A stretch of DNA of 64,000 bases, from the NCBI GenBank assembly GCA_023897205.1, contig JAHWDD010000002.1:6510001-6574000 (forward strand), written 5' to 3'. Below, piece by piece: positions 37,442 through 49,700 of the stretch; position 1 is the stretch's first letter, and each line of letters opens with the position of its first letter. The DNA comes from Exophiala sp. HKRS030 (Eukaryota; Ascomycota; Eurotiomycetes; Chaetothyriales; Herpotrichiellaceae). The notes under the pieces are model-generated. The model made no database searches, was not told the origin of the DNA, and saw only the letters and a program-made list of their open reading frames with translations. The translations under genes were made by a program, and so were the position numbers.

Positions 37442-40137
37442 TCAAGCCACGACGCCTTTAGCCTTCAAGCTCTCAACCTCCGCACCACTCCAGCCAAGCA
37501 CCTCAGTCAACACCTCATCGGTATGCTGTCCGAGGGTCGGGGGCGCGGACCTAATGCCCGTCTTGCTCTCCGAATACTTCACCGGCGGACTGACCACGTC
37601 GATGGTCCCACACGCGGCATGCTCGACACTCGTCACCATGCCCCTGGCACGCACATGCTCATGGTCCAATGTATCCTTGACATCGTTGATCGCCGCATAC
37701 GGGACACCACTACCGTCAAGCACGTCCAGCCACTCACGCGTGGTCTTGGTGCGCGTGACATCCTCGATCAGACGCTCGAGGACGTCGCGGTTCCGGACGC
37801 GCACGTCGTTGGTGACAAAGCGCGCATCGGCCTTCCATTCCGGCCGGCCGAGCTTGTCGCAGATGATGCCGTAGAGGCGATCGTTGCCGCCGCCGAGCAT
37901 GATGTCGCCGTCCTTGGTGGCGAAGCCCTTGTACGGCACGATGCTGGGGTGGGCGGTTCCCCAACGGCCGCCGTCGCGCTTGCCCGACACCAGCACCGAG
38001 CTGGCGATGTTGGCGAGCGTCGCCACCTGGCAGTCCGACAACGACGCGTCGATGTGTTGACCCTGGTTGGTCTTCTGCCGCGCCAGCAGTGACGCCATGA
38101 TCGCGTTGCACGTGTATAGTCCTGTCGTCAGGTCCGTCACCGCCACCCCGACTTTCACCGGTGATCCGTCCCGTGTCCCCGTGATGTGCATCAGTCCCAT
38201 TTCCGCTTCTACCATCACGTCGTAACCCGCCCGTGATGAGTAGGGCCTGTTTGTCCGTAGCCCGTGATCGACGCGTAGATTAGTCTAGAGCGGAGAAGAG
38301 AGAGGGGCGGTGTTAGTGGGTTGGTGGCAGGGTTTTTGTGGAATGGATGAGAGGGATGAGTATGGGATTGGGAGGGGGGGAAAGGCCCAAGAGGATCAGG
38401 GCAGAGAAGGCAAGGAACGTGAAGGGTTGTTCTGCAGTGGGTATACATACCTAGGGTTGATTTTCCGGAGTGATTCATAATCAAGTCCATATTTCTTCAA
38501 CGACCCTATATCACCAATCGCCGAGAGGCGGGCGGTTCTGTCAGCCTTATATGTTATAGCCCTGTGCTCTGCCGCTCTCGAGCCAATTTCGACCGGTTGA
38601 GACGAGCAGAGTCTCTTTTTTGCTCCTTGACCATCGAATACTATGAGTTTTCATTCACTCACCAGGGATATAATTCTCAACCAGCACGTCCGACGTCTTG
38701 GCCAGTTCCTGCAAGATCTTGACACCTTCGGGATGTTGGAACGATAGAGCGAGGGATTTCTTGTTTCGGTTGACCTGTGGGTGGTGAGCAATGTGTAGCT
38801 GGTTAGCAGGGTTGAACGTAGGTTGATATTGGATATGTTGGGGGCTATGTTGTTTGTCGCTTGACGGGATGTAGATGTCGTTATCAGATCCCAAAGATGG
38901 AAAACAATGTTTCCTCATAACGCAACGACAGCAGCCTCATCGCCAGAAACCTTTTGTAGCCACGAAAGCAAATTGGAATGCATGCAAGAAAACACTTACA
39001 CCAATGAAATAGGCGCTTTCGCCGGGTAGATTGCCCTTGACGACAGCTGTGGCTCGAAACAAGAAAATTAGCCTTGGTCGCGGTCTCATCCCTTTTTCCA
39101 GGACGGTTATGTGATCTTTGTCAAGGGAGAGATCGAGATGAGTCGCAGCACATACCGTCGTCTTTGTATTTGGCGAACGGCGGGCCCCATGCGCGCGTGT
39201 CGTCGCCGCGTGTTGGATGTTCGATCTTGATGACTTCGGCACTGTGAAACACACAAGGAAGGGTATGTCGTTAGTCGAATCAGACCAGACCAGACCAGAT
39301 CAGATCAGCGCCAAGATGGGGGAGGGATGTTCGTGAGTCTGGGTTCATCGGCGAGAAAAACAGGTCTCAGTCCGGTCTGCGGAGGAATCCCGGCGCGACG
39401 AGGAACTAAGATGGGAGAGACAACCATCCCAACCTTGCTCGTCGGTGCTTAAAAGCAAGAAGAGGGGCAGAAGACATACCCAAGATCGCCCAGAATCTGT
39501 GTGCAGTATGGCTGTAGCATCCTCAACAGGTGTCCAAGTCAGCACATTCACTTATCCATTCATCCATCAACCCATCCACCCAAACAAACAAAAAGGTCAA
39601 AGCATCAAATCTCGCCCAACGAATCACCACCGAACGAAAAGAAAGGCACAGCCACCTTGACGAAGCACCATAGTCCGTGTCTTCTGAGACACAGACTCTC
39701 CAACCCATCTCCAGCCGCATAGCGACCAGCTCAAGGGACTATTTTCTCGCCCTCATCGCATCAATCTCACCGCTCAACGGCCGGAAGAAAACACAAACGA
39801 AAGCAATTCTCGGAAAGCGACTTACACCGGCCAAAACCCTCGTCATGTCCAACACACGCACGCCCTCGAGCGGGGCGACTTTGGCGTGCGGTGTCGATGA
39901 CGCAACCGACGCAACCGACGCCATCGACCTCCTTGTCCCGATCCCCATGTTCCCATGTGATAACCGCGACATTGTCCATCTGTGGTGCTTGTGGTGGTGG
40001 TTATATGGCACGTGAGCCCGGCCGAGGCCGAGGCTGAGGCAGGTCGTCATACTACCACCACTACCACCAGCACCACCACAGCGGAACTGGAGCATTGCTG
40101 CCGCTGTACTGGTGGACAGCGTGGGTGTCGTGGGCAT
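37442..40137 (-). CDS. Class III CoA-transferase, succinyl-CoA:glutarate CoA-transferase type, seven exons, apparent frameshift in exon 7
   Basis: Family III (CaiB/BaiF) enzymes move CoA between carboxylic acids; the closest resemblance is SUGCT, a mitochondrial enzyme of glutarate metabolism. Exons are 40137-39826, 39511-39480, 39241-39156, 39046-39000, 38774-38663, 38505-38451 and 38284-37442. The signature runs from GVRVLDMTRVLAGPYCTQIL through EVIKIEHPTRGDDTR, GVNRNKKSLALS and LVENYIPG to SITGYGQTGP. The catalytic Asp lies in AGYDVMVEAEMGLM, and GGGNDRLY follows. The first exon is Thr/Ala/Gly/His-rich and probably a targeting region. The exons sum to 1487 nt, one short. The frame breaks at coding-strand CCC (38243-38245), between GYGQTGP and RAGYD; one more C gives 495 residues. 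Exon 7 is markedly more G+C-rich than the neighbouring genes, so its antisense frames stay open by chance. Confidence 0.88.
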
Positions 40138-41243
40138 TTCTCTCTCACAGCCCTCGTCGAGCGCAAGTTTCCCCCAAATTAATTAGTTCGATGAGTGGCG
40201 GTTGGAGAGATGTCGTCGAGGAAACGAGGATGGATCAGGAATAAGGAAAAAGGGAGAGAGTGTGAGAGAGTGAGTGACAGATAAAGACAGGTTGAGAAGT
40301 TTGCTCCCTAGAAACACCAAGTCGGAGGGAGTTGTATATTTTTGATCAAGTTTGGTAGAACTCGATATGGAATTATTATACTCCGTAGGGAATTGATATG
40401 GGGAAGTGGATGCGGAGGATTCACGGCGAATGAATTAGTCAATCAACTTGGAGAATCGGGGAAAGAAAATCCCGCGTTCCAAAGTTGGGAAACGTGCCCC
40501 AAATCGGGTGCCGAGGTGGCTTCATCGAGTACTTTGTAGATACCACATGGAGATCTTTTACTAGATACTCCTTTTGAAACAAAAACACCTTCCAAAGGCA
40601 ATGCACATCATCACAGTGACATGTTTCTAGTTTCATACGTTCTTGTGAACGACTAGCAATAAAAATCTAAGAGCTATTCTAATAGCCATCAATACCATGG
40701 ACCATATGGAACCATTCATCCAGTTCCCACATCCTCTCTCCACGTATCTCCTGGGCGACAAACCCAAGACCCAAAAGTACATAGCTTCTCAAAGATATAG
40801 TATACATTCGCATTCAGCGGTCCTCCCAAGGTCGCGATCGGATGAAACCATCCTGACAAAGGTGCAGCAAAACAAACAGCCGGGAACAAAGCCCGCAAGG
40901 TATCTCTAACCAAAAATTCCTCCCAGAGAGACGTCAAGGGTAACTAAGACCAAATTTGATTCGCCATTCATCCAATAAATTCAACAAAACAAAAAGTTCC
41001 CGAAATGTCCTTGAGACCAGATAAGGGCCTCTAGCCCAATTTGCTCTATGCGCCAACAGTTCCCTTTCGCTTGTATTTCCCATAGTAAATCGCAGCTCGC
41101 GCCGCTTTCAAATATTCTTGTGTAGTGTAAAACCCAAAAAAGGCTGACTGACGTGATGTTCATGTTGGAACGGTGGTCAAATCTGTATTTCGTGATATAG
41201 CAATGCAACGCCGCAATGATGCAAGAGAGAAGTATCCCAACTC
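40138..41243. other. Intergenic of about 1.1 kb, no gene seen
   Basis: This is the upstream side of the CoA-transferase gene and the 3' side of the second MFS gene. It contains one TACTCCGTA at 40379. No coding sequence is supported. Confidence 0.5.
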
Positions 41244-43124
41244 TCACTGTTTCCTGTCAAATGCAAATTCAGGCTTGATGGGGGTCGTGAGGTCGAGTTC
41301 ATCCATCAAGGCGAAAACGTCGGGTCGTGACAAAACGTTCTCGTCGGTCGGTTCAACCGCAGTGTGTAACAAAGGTTCGCAAGTGTTTGGTTCTTCCTCC
41401 ACCGAAGGCCGATCCAGGCGACCCTCGGTGTCTTCCATCCAATAGCTTTCCAGAGCACCGATGGCACAAACAACTCCACCTGCCCACCAGGCCAGTCCAT
41501 TGTATCCGTATTTCAGCCCTGCTGAATGGATGGATCCCGTGACGACTGGCCCCATAGCTCGGGCCAAGCATGCAGTCGAGGCTGCCGCTCCATTGATGGT
41601 TCCCAGCACCGATTTGGAATGTGCCGCATTGGCCAGGAGGATTGCATTAGAAGGAAACGCGATCACTTGAAACGTGATTTTGGTTACCAATGTAAAGTAA
41701 ATACCTGCAGACTGAAGTCGTTCAGGCAGCAAAACAAGAAAGGGCACGAAAAAGTACAGTACAGGCCAAATAGTCATGACCGAACGGAATGCACGAAGAG
41801 TGCCGACCCTGCGTACGAGAAAAGGGAACAGGCAGAGTTGTGCAAACATGGAGTAAGCAGCCTGCACTGCCATCATGAAACCTATGGCCTGAGTTGACTT
41901 GCCAAAGCCACCCAAGAATTTGAATGGAAGAACAACCTTCTGAGACTGTTCACTTGTCATCCGCTCTTCACTTAGGAAGATTGGCATCAGAGCGTCAAAA
42001 GAAACGCTGTGGCTGAAGGGTACGTCAGAAATTGGACTTGCAGAGACGCACGTTGGACTTACTAGGCGAGAATGGCATATCCGATGATGATTAGGATAAT
42101 GTGCCGATTGAATGTCTTGACCACACCGCGGTTCTCTTTTTCTCGCAACAACTCCAGATCGGCATCCAACGTGACTGTTGTAGTTGATGCAAGTCTTGGA
42201 GATCCCTCGGTGCTACGATAACCCGGAGGCGGATCATCTTCGGTGAGGACGTCTTGCTCACCAACGAAGTCGTAAGTAGAGTCCGAGGACTCTAGGTTGG
42301 ATCCGGTGACTTTCTTGATGAGCATTTGCCCCAACTGACGACCCCAATCGCTATTGTTCTTCTTGTCGGCGTGTGTCTCTTCCAAAAAGAGGATGCCGTT
42401 GACAATGCCAAAAATGAGGATGATGACACAGACCAAGTTCGGCAAGAGGAACGGGTAATGGTCAAAGAGACTACCTCGGGGGAACATGGCGGGATATGTT
42501 TCACAGGGTTGAGCAAGTGCACCGCCCATGGCCGGGCCAACAATGGATCCCAAACCCCAGACGAAAGGCATTATGGAATAAGCACGAGGCTGATGCTCCT
42601 TCTTGGTGACGAGCTCAGCGACGGTTGTTTGTAGGACTCCGACGTTGCCGTTGAGCAGACCGCCGAGAGCTCTTGCGATGATGGCTCCGGTCAGACTTGT
42701 AGCAAAACCAAAAAAGAGCATGCTCAAGGCGGTGCCAAACAAGCCCATGATCAAGACGGGTTTTCGGCCAATGCGGTCACTGATGCGGCCCCAGACCATG
42801 CCAGTGGAGAATTCGGCAAAGGCAAAGGCAGTGATGAGCATGCCGGCGTAGATTGAGATTTGGTCTGCATTGGAGGTGATGTTGAATGTTTCGATCATGC
42901 GATATGCATAGGGAAAAATCGACATGAAGGCGATTGGCTCGCATATGCGACATAATGCTGTGCATTGTGCGTTAGCTGTGCGTTCGTTCCGCAAAAGAAT
43001 TCCATTTTGGGGGATTTCTGCGAGATGACGTACCGAGGACGAACAACTGTTGACTCGGAAAATTGTCCTGGGTGTCTTTTTGATTTTTGTCACGGAGGAA
43101 GAGTCGATTGAGTAGGGGAGGCAT
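41244..43124 (-). CDS. Major facilitator superfamily transporter, three exons
   Basis: This is a predicted 12-helix membrane transporter; the substrate is unknown. Exons are 43124-43034, 42957-42063 and 42012-41244 (1755 nt, 584 residues). The start MPPLLNRLFLRDK leads through FPSQQLFVL into the first helix, which is rebuilt across the first splice site (FVLALCRICEPIAF). The loop 2-3 signature is GRISDRIGRKPV. GLLNGNVGVLQTTVAE is typical of the ZINC-induced-facilitator/YCR023C-like branch, whose members include vacuolar transporters. A long polar central loop has DDPPPGYRSTEGS. The third acceptor could be either of two CAG sites six bases apart (42013 or 42007); I use the upstream one because it gives AYHSVSFDALMPIF, the usual family sequence. 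The frame is intact. Confidence 0.88.
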
Positions 43125-43841
43125 GATTGCCAGAGGATGAGGGCGATGTTCGTGATCGAAGGCGTGGAGGAGGCGGAGGAGAGGGAGGAGGAGGACCAGG
43201 TGAGCAGAGACAAGAGAGTCATCTGGGACATCTGGCGCAGGAAAGGCCGAGTAGTAATAAGGGAGGAGAAGCAAAGAGCAAATTCCAGGAGTCAGACCGA
43301 CAGGGAGCGGGTCGACGTTCAGTTTGGCGGAATGGCATCCGCCGCCCGCGAAGAGGCGGTGGGCTTTTGGGCTCCGTGGCTCCCTAGACGGATGGAAATA
43401 CCACAGGACAGTCAAGCAGGCACAGGACAGGACAGGAGACGGCAGGCAGACCAGGACCAACTCACACCGGCAGGAGGAGCTTGGAGGAGATGGAGACTTG
43501 CCTTTGCCAATGGCCAAATAAAGCCACGGTTACACGGCGCGAGGAAGGGCGGAAGCTCACGATAGTCAGGCAATTCTCTAACATCCGAGTGTGGTTGTCC
43601 AGCAGGTGTCCACAAAAGCGAATCGTGGGAGACTCCATTTGATGCGCTATACCCAGGAGCCGGGCATGCCGCGAGACCAGTTTGGAATTACCCGAATGAA
43701 ATGTCCGGGACGCGAGCCAGAGTAGCCAGTAGCGAGGGATTAGGTTGCCGGTGTGAGAGTGTGGCAGTGTGCCCGTGGAGTGGATGTAGAGGAGGGCCCA
43801 GGGCCTAGGGCCTAGGGACGTCGTACAGTTAGGTTGAACGA

Positions 43842-43865
43842 CCAGGACCAGGACCAGGACCAGGG
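43842..43865. repeat. CCAGGA hexamer tandem repeat
   Basis: About four copies of CCAGGA lie just after a GGGCCTA triplication (43798-43817). Together they make a small polypurine-biased repeat patch in the first kilobase upstream of the MFS start. Confidence 0.9.
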
Positions 43866-44384
43866 GAGGAGGATGAAAAGCTTGGAGGGAGTGGGAGGGT
43901 TTTCGGGCACGACTAGGGGGGAAAAAAAGAATGACAAGAAATGTGGACAAGGTGGAAAAAGTGGATGTAGGAGACTGGAGAATGGAGACTGGGAGGAGGA
44001 GGAGCAGGAGGAGCAGGAGGCTTGAGAAGTTGGAAAGTTGGAGGCAAAAGACACGACACAGCAAAGTCGCATCTCGGGTGGATGAGAGGGAAATAGCGCG
44101 TGACATGGACTCGTGGGTTCGGGGAAGGTGGGACTGTGGAATATTGAAATGGAAATGGAATATTGTGGAATATTGGGATTAGGGTATTGGTCTTTACTTT
44201 TTGAGGGGCAGGAGCAAACTGGGAGCAAGGCAGGCGCAATGCAGGAGTAGCAGAGGAAAGGCAGGCAGGCAGGCAGTGGCATTAAAGGCAGGAGCGACCA
44301 CTGACCACTAACCACTGACCAGTAGCTACGGAATATCGAGTACGGAGTAGTACCAACCAGTGGGGATTCCGAGATGTTGCCCAC

Positions 44385-44412
44385 AATATCCAATATCCAA
44401 TATCCAATATCC
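44385..44412. repeat. AATATCC heptamer, four perfect tandem copies
   Basis: Four perfect 7-bp units lie next to TACGGAGTA at 44341. A related ATATCCC heptamer array occurs at 23462-23484. Confidence 0.95.
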
Positions 44413-45562
44413 AATTCACCTACCGATCTACCACCTACCTGGCAAGGGTCGAAACAAACGAGGCCAAAAAAGACGGTCTGACGGGTGAGAGAAGAAAAAA
44501 ACGTTTGGACCCAGGGATCCAATGTGGAAAAAGTCAAGAACCCAGGATCCCAGGATGCCAGGATCCCAGTAGGTCCAGGGCACGACTCCCAAGACAGAAA
44601 GCCCTTGGTTCATCGTCATCATGCTACTCGGTCCAAGCTGCAGCCACAATCCGGACGGAAAGCGAGGCATATTCTTTTCCCAATGCGGGTTTCAGGGCTG
44701 CCATGCGACGACAGGGGTGGTGGATGGTGGGTGTTGGTTATTGTGGAGACATGATTGACCAGGCGCTGGCGCTGGCGCGGGCGCTGGTGGGGACTCGACG
44801 AGGTCCTTGAAGGCTGAGGGATGATGACCTTTAGCCTGTTGAGTTTTTGACATGGCACCATGGCACCATGGTCACCAGGCATTTAGTGCGTACTCGGTAT
44901 GCACTAAGAGTGCTGGCTTCTGGAAAGTGGGACACGGGATAGAAGTTGGGCAAACTGGCAACTGGCAACTGGTAACTGACAACTGACACTCGTCAAAATC
45001 TAAAACGACAAAGGGCAGAGGAGCGGCTAGTGGAAGGTGGGAGATGGGAGGGCGAAAAGGAAACAAAGGCAAAAAGACATTTGGTTTGGACCAGGGTTTG
45101 GATGACATTGACAGATGAGGATAAAAGCTTCAAACAAGAAAATGACATTCTTGATTTTTTGGGTCCTTGGACTGTCAGACTCTTGGGCTCAGAGAACCAC
45201 AGAACCACAAGATGAGTAGGGAGTAGGGGTTTTGGCTCGCTTGCAGGGCTAGCATGATTCAAGTCAAGATTCAAGACTCAGAGAGTGAGCCAACAGAAAC
45301 CCTGTCGCATGGGAGGAATCAGGATGCAGCTCACCTACAGCTTGCGACTACAGTAGTTAGACTGGCTTTAAACGGCCTACGGAGTACAGGACAGATGACC
45401 AAGGAACCGGGACAATGGTACCTTGGCATGCCTAGCACCAGCCTCGGACTTGGTTCTTTTAATTAGTGTCGACTCCCCCCCCGGTCGCCCTGGACGGTGG
45501 ACCTGGAGCTGCTGGGCAATCGGGGGCTTGCAGGAAGGACTGATGGAGGGTGGGAGGAGGGC

Positions 45563-45632
45563 AGAGGACAGAGGGTAGAGGACAGAGGGTAGAGGACAGA
45601 GGGTAGAGGACAGAGGGTAGAGGACAGAGGGT
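45563..45632. repeat. 14-bp minisatellite, five tandem copies
   Basis: Five perfect copies of AGAGGACAGAGGGT follow each other, flanked by GGGAGGAGGGC and AGAAGGGGG. All purine apart from one C and one T per unit, so it could form triplex or slip in replication. Confidence 0.97.
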
Positions 45633-46720
45633 AGAAGGGGGCACAAGGGCCATGACCCGTGGGTAGGTGGATGGCTGATGGAGGGGTGAGAGACACAGAG
45701 GCACAGAGGCAAGCTCCCCCCCTCGGCCTCTGGCTCACGGCAATGACCGCGATTCGTGGGCCAATTCAACTTGCCCCTGGTAGGCCCCTCGGAGCCCCTG
45801 GTAGGTGCCTGGCGGGACAAAGTAGCGTCAAACCTAGGAAATGTACCCTGGCTACCCGAACGCCGGGGAGGAGTGGGAGTCTGCTTACCGAAGTGCAAAG
45901 CTGCCTGGTAGCCTAAACTCTATTTCGGAGGGTGCCGCGGGTGTTTTTTAGGCTCTGGGCTGGAGCTCCAGGGCCTCCTTAGCCCTGTTGGGTGCCACTG
46001 GGTCCCTGTCCACGCCCGTCGTGTGGCTTACTGACTGAACTCGTGGCTCCTGAGTCGAATCCCAAGTACGGTGTCGTGGGTGTGCACCTCCGGAGTAAAC
46101 TGCAATGTCAGTACCACTTCTCCCCAGGCGGTCGCCATTGCCCTGCAGTCTCATAAATTAGTAGGACTCAGGACCCAAGTTGATACCAAAACATAGCACA
46201 CAGTACCTAGAGCGTACCTAGAGCATACCTAGTACTCAGGTAGATACAGTACTCCCCAAGTCCCCAAGTACGGTAGCCCGCTCGTTAGTACCGGTGGAAC
46301 TCAGCAAATCCCCCGTTCACGCCCATTCCCCCGTTTCCCCTTCCCTCTTCCCACTTCCCCCTTACCGGCTCGTCGTCCGAGCTAGAGCTCTCCCAGAAGC
46401 TTTTGCCTTTCCACCCTAGTCAGAGTCCTACTTAGACTAGCGGGTCCTGGAAGCCACACACGACGCGGACGCGGCGAGGCGGCCATGACCCGAGGGCACC
46501 TGGGGCCACCTTGGGCCACCAAATGGACTTGCCAGAGTCAACCAGACGTGCCAGAACGAAAAAAAGGCGCCAAGTCCTCGTCGTCGTCGACAAGGTCAAG
46601 AGTTTCTCTCCATTATCATTGGCTCAACGCTAACAGCCTATCCCTTCGTTTATATTCTGTCCGAGGATTCGCGGTCCTCTCCCTCTTCTACGTGTCGATT
46701 ATCACATCAGCTCATGATCA

Positions 46721-46768
46721 TCGCCTTCGCTTTCGTCTTCGTCTTCGCCTTCGCCTTCGCCTTCGGGT
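46721..46768. repeat. TCGCCT/TCGTCT hexamer repeat
   Basis: An imperfect hexanucleotide array (TCGCCT, TCGCTT, TCGTCT) of about eight units. It would encode alternating Arg-Leu or Phe-Arg in one frame, which creates a spurious open frame. Confidence 0.9.
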
Positions 46769-49700
46769 GATGACTTGGTCAAGTGTGGTCCAATGGCGTC
46801 CGAAGAGCGGATATGGTGTTCAAGCGGTGAAGATGGCGGTCATGCCCGACTGGGCGCAAAGCAGGATTAATTTGGGATTGTCCCTCTGCTGCCGGGGTTC
46901 CCACCCGTTTGTATTGGTGGCCGTGAAAGAGTCGTAGTAGCAGTGGTGGTTGTTGGTGAGTCACTGAGTACCATGTTCACTACCAAGTACTCCCGAGCAC
47001 CTGGTAGGCTGTAATACTGTACATGATACTGCACATGATACTGCACATACTGAGCCCGAGAACGCCCCAGGTCATGACGAAAGCTGCCACATGATCTTTG
47101 GCTACCTTAGCCTGCATGTTTAGGTGGACATCTGGGTGCGTGGGTGCCCGAGTGCCTGAGTGCCTGGGCACAACGGGGACACCGTCACACTGGGGCGTCG
47201 TGGACCACCGTGTCCCCTGACCGTTGACCAAGATCTTGCTATGCGATGAGATTCCCGACTGGTTGTCAACTATTCCGTATGTACTCCGTATAGTACGGAG
47301 CCCACTGAACCCAGTCTAATATCGAGCTTCTTCTCCGTGTTAGTTACTCCGTCCTACCGGCTACAGCTTATTGCCGAGTACTCCGTAGCCAGTCAGACGG
47401 GTTTGACCTTTAGTCACCGACTCACCTCCATGTTCCAAGTCACCGACTCACCAGCTGACCCAAGCATTGTTCCTACGAGTCTCGGTCTACGCCCACTCAT
47501 CGTGTCGCAAGAAATCTTGCGATATGTCGGTGCGGCTTTCTCGATCTCGGCCGAGCCAACGGTCACAAGACGCACTCCGTCACTTTACTCCGCAGACCTT
47601 TTGTAGATCAGGAGATACATCTCCACTGTCGCAGTGCCGCGTCACGACGACTTTCATTATGACGGCCATGATCTGGGACACATGGTGCAAAGTATGGCGG
47701 TCAGCCGTCGAGACTCTGGGATAAACTGTTTTGATAGACCGTAGACAGACACACCCACACGACAGATACTCCTGTAGCAGGTAGATACCGACTATGTCCT
47801 TGGTGGTCCTTTCGTACTCTGTACTTTTCTGGAATTTCCATTGACTCCGTAGTTTGGAGTTTGATGCATATCAAAAGGTTGGTAAGGGCAGCCAAGGGGC
47901 CAACGGGGGCCATGGGGGCGCTTGCCGCAACGAAAATCCGAGTTGGGATAAATTGAGGCGCACTAGTTGCGACTAGTCCCGCACTAAAATGATGGGATTC
48001 GCCCCTGATTCATTTCCAGAAGACTGCAATCGAAAGCCACCACTGCCCGCCAGGTGCCCGCCAGGTGCCCACTCGTGCCACTGTTTACCCGGCCTGCTGC
48101 CCACTAGCCCGTTACTAGTGCCGTTGTCAGTGCTAGTGTCAACTTGCCAAGCTCCCACAGAATTTCTCCCCAATATTCAGCCTGCCTAAGCTCGCCAAGT
48201 CACACATTCTAGTAGTTTTTTACTCCGTACTCTATCCTTCCTACAGTACTCCGTACAGATGCACCAGTTCCACCATCCTCTCGCACTACTCCGTACACCC
48301 TGGTACCCAGCTAGAGACGTGTTACAGATTTCGCCGCTGATGTCAACCAACATCCTTCCTTTCCCGGGGATGCGGTCCAAGCCCGGATGAGATGCCCTCT
48401 CCGGGCTTACCCAGCAATCTACGGACAGGCATACCCAGTCCCTCGCTTCTCACTCTTCCCAAGGACCGTCTCTCCAGTCTCCAGACTGCAGCTAGCTACC
48501 TCAGGATCCCTTACCCTGCGTGCCCTGCTAAATACTTCCAAGAGAGGGGTTGTCAACCAAGGCTAAAATGCTCGTTTGTATCTTATTCGAAGCGGCTAAC
48601 TAGTCAATTGCCCTCACTTCTTTTAGACCGCGTGTCACTGTGTCACTTTGTCAGACGCTGGCACGGACTATCCGTAAACCTCTGGCTTTCTGAGAACCTG
48701 CTAATTTCACACCTAGTCTCCCGCCAAACTTCTCCCACACTCTCAGACTTTCAGACTGTCTGCCGCAAACTTCTCCACGGCTTTCAGGCCCTTGAGCCTG
48801 CACGGACGACGGAGCCTGCACCCGCATGAACCTTATCATTCTTGCCTTCACTCCGAGTCTTTTGAGGCTACTGGCTCTGCATGCTCGATGCGATCAAGGC
48901 TCCCACTAGGTTTCCTCACGCACTCACCCCGAAGCGAGTCGTTGTCTTCTTCTTCCTATGCCCCAGGCTGAAAAAAGCCTGTGCGCTGAACTCGGCAAGC
49001 ATCCAAGCATGCAGCTAGTTACAATCAACGGTTTTTGTCTAAGCGATTGGTGCGAAGCATTTCAAATGTCCGAATTGGTTGTTAAAGTCTACACAATGAG
49101 CGAGATTCCTAACTCATCACTCATTACTCCATACTCCGTATTCGATCAACACAAAAGTCACAGAATGGGCTGACAATCAGCTACAGCCAAGGTTAAAGTC
49201 CTTGACGGGATTCAAACTCTCTGTTTGTGCGGCTTTTACTCAGGCCCCCTCACGTGTACCCCTCGATCCACACATCATCTATACCCCAGTGTTACGTGTA
49301 TCAGCTTTGGCCACAGAGACTGAGTTTCGCGTCTTGCTCTGAGCAGGATCATATCTGTTGCCAAGGCGTTTGACTCTGGCAAGGACAGGAGCATAATAGT
49401 GCACCATCATTTTCGTGCGAACCCGAAGTCAGGACAAATGAACACAGGTCATGCACAAACCGATTCTGCGCCTTGGAGCCTTGCATTTTGATCGCGATGG
49501 CATGCAGATTGCAGTAGGTAGATGCCAACCTATTCTTGTTCCGTCCAGGGTGACGCAAGTTTTGGTCAAGATCCAGTCGTTATTATTAATTCAACATTGA
49601 TCCTAAATCTCGGTGTAGATGGAGACGGCAGGGGGAGCGGGCAATCCTTAGCACATGCCTGAAACGGTCAGTCTGCAGCACTTGCAAACCAAAAACAAGC

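Larger units (their letters stand above)
44341..49140. repeat. Cluster of dispersed TACTCCGTA / TACGGAGTA nonamers
   Basis: Exact copies lie at 44341 and 45378 (as TACGGAGTA) and at 47282, 47379, 48221, 48247, 48287 and 49132 (as TACTCCGTA). Near-matches occur at 47293, 47345 and 47843. Three further exact copies lie outside the cluster at 26299, 30249 and 40379. All are intergenic. Several are extended by a flanking GTAC or GTA, so the two orientations can face each other, as at 47282-47299. Confidence 0.9.

Noticed and set aside
37322..38092. 256-codon plus-strand open frame antisense to the CoA-transferase
   Set aside because: It is the mirror of a G+C-rich coding exon, has a His/Arg/Val-rich composition and no domain. 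The opposite strand carries a clear enzyme.
43462..44537. Long minus-strand frames (214 and 241 codons) upstream of the MFS gene
   Set aside because: They are pyrimidine-rich low-complexity translations through CCAGGA, GAGGAG and AATATCC repeats, with no conserved segment.
45941..46160. Possible tRNA-like segment around GTCGAATCCC at 46053
   Set aside because: The T-arm-like word has no matching acceptor, D or anticodon stems around it.
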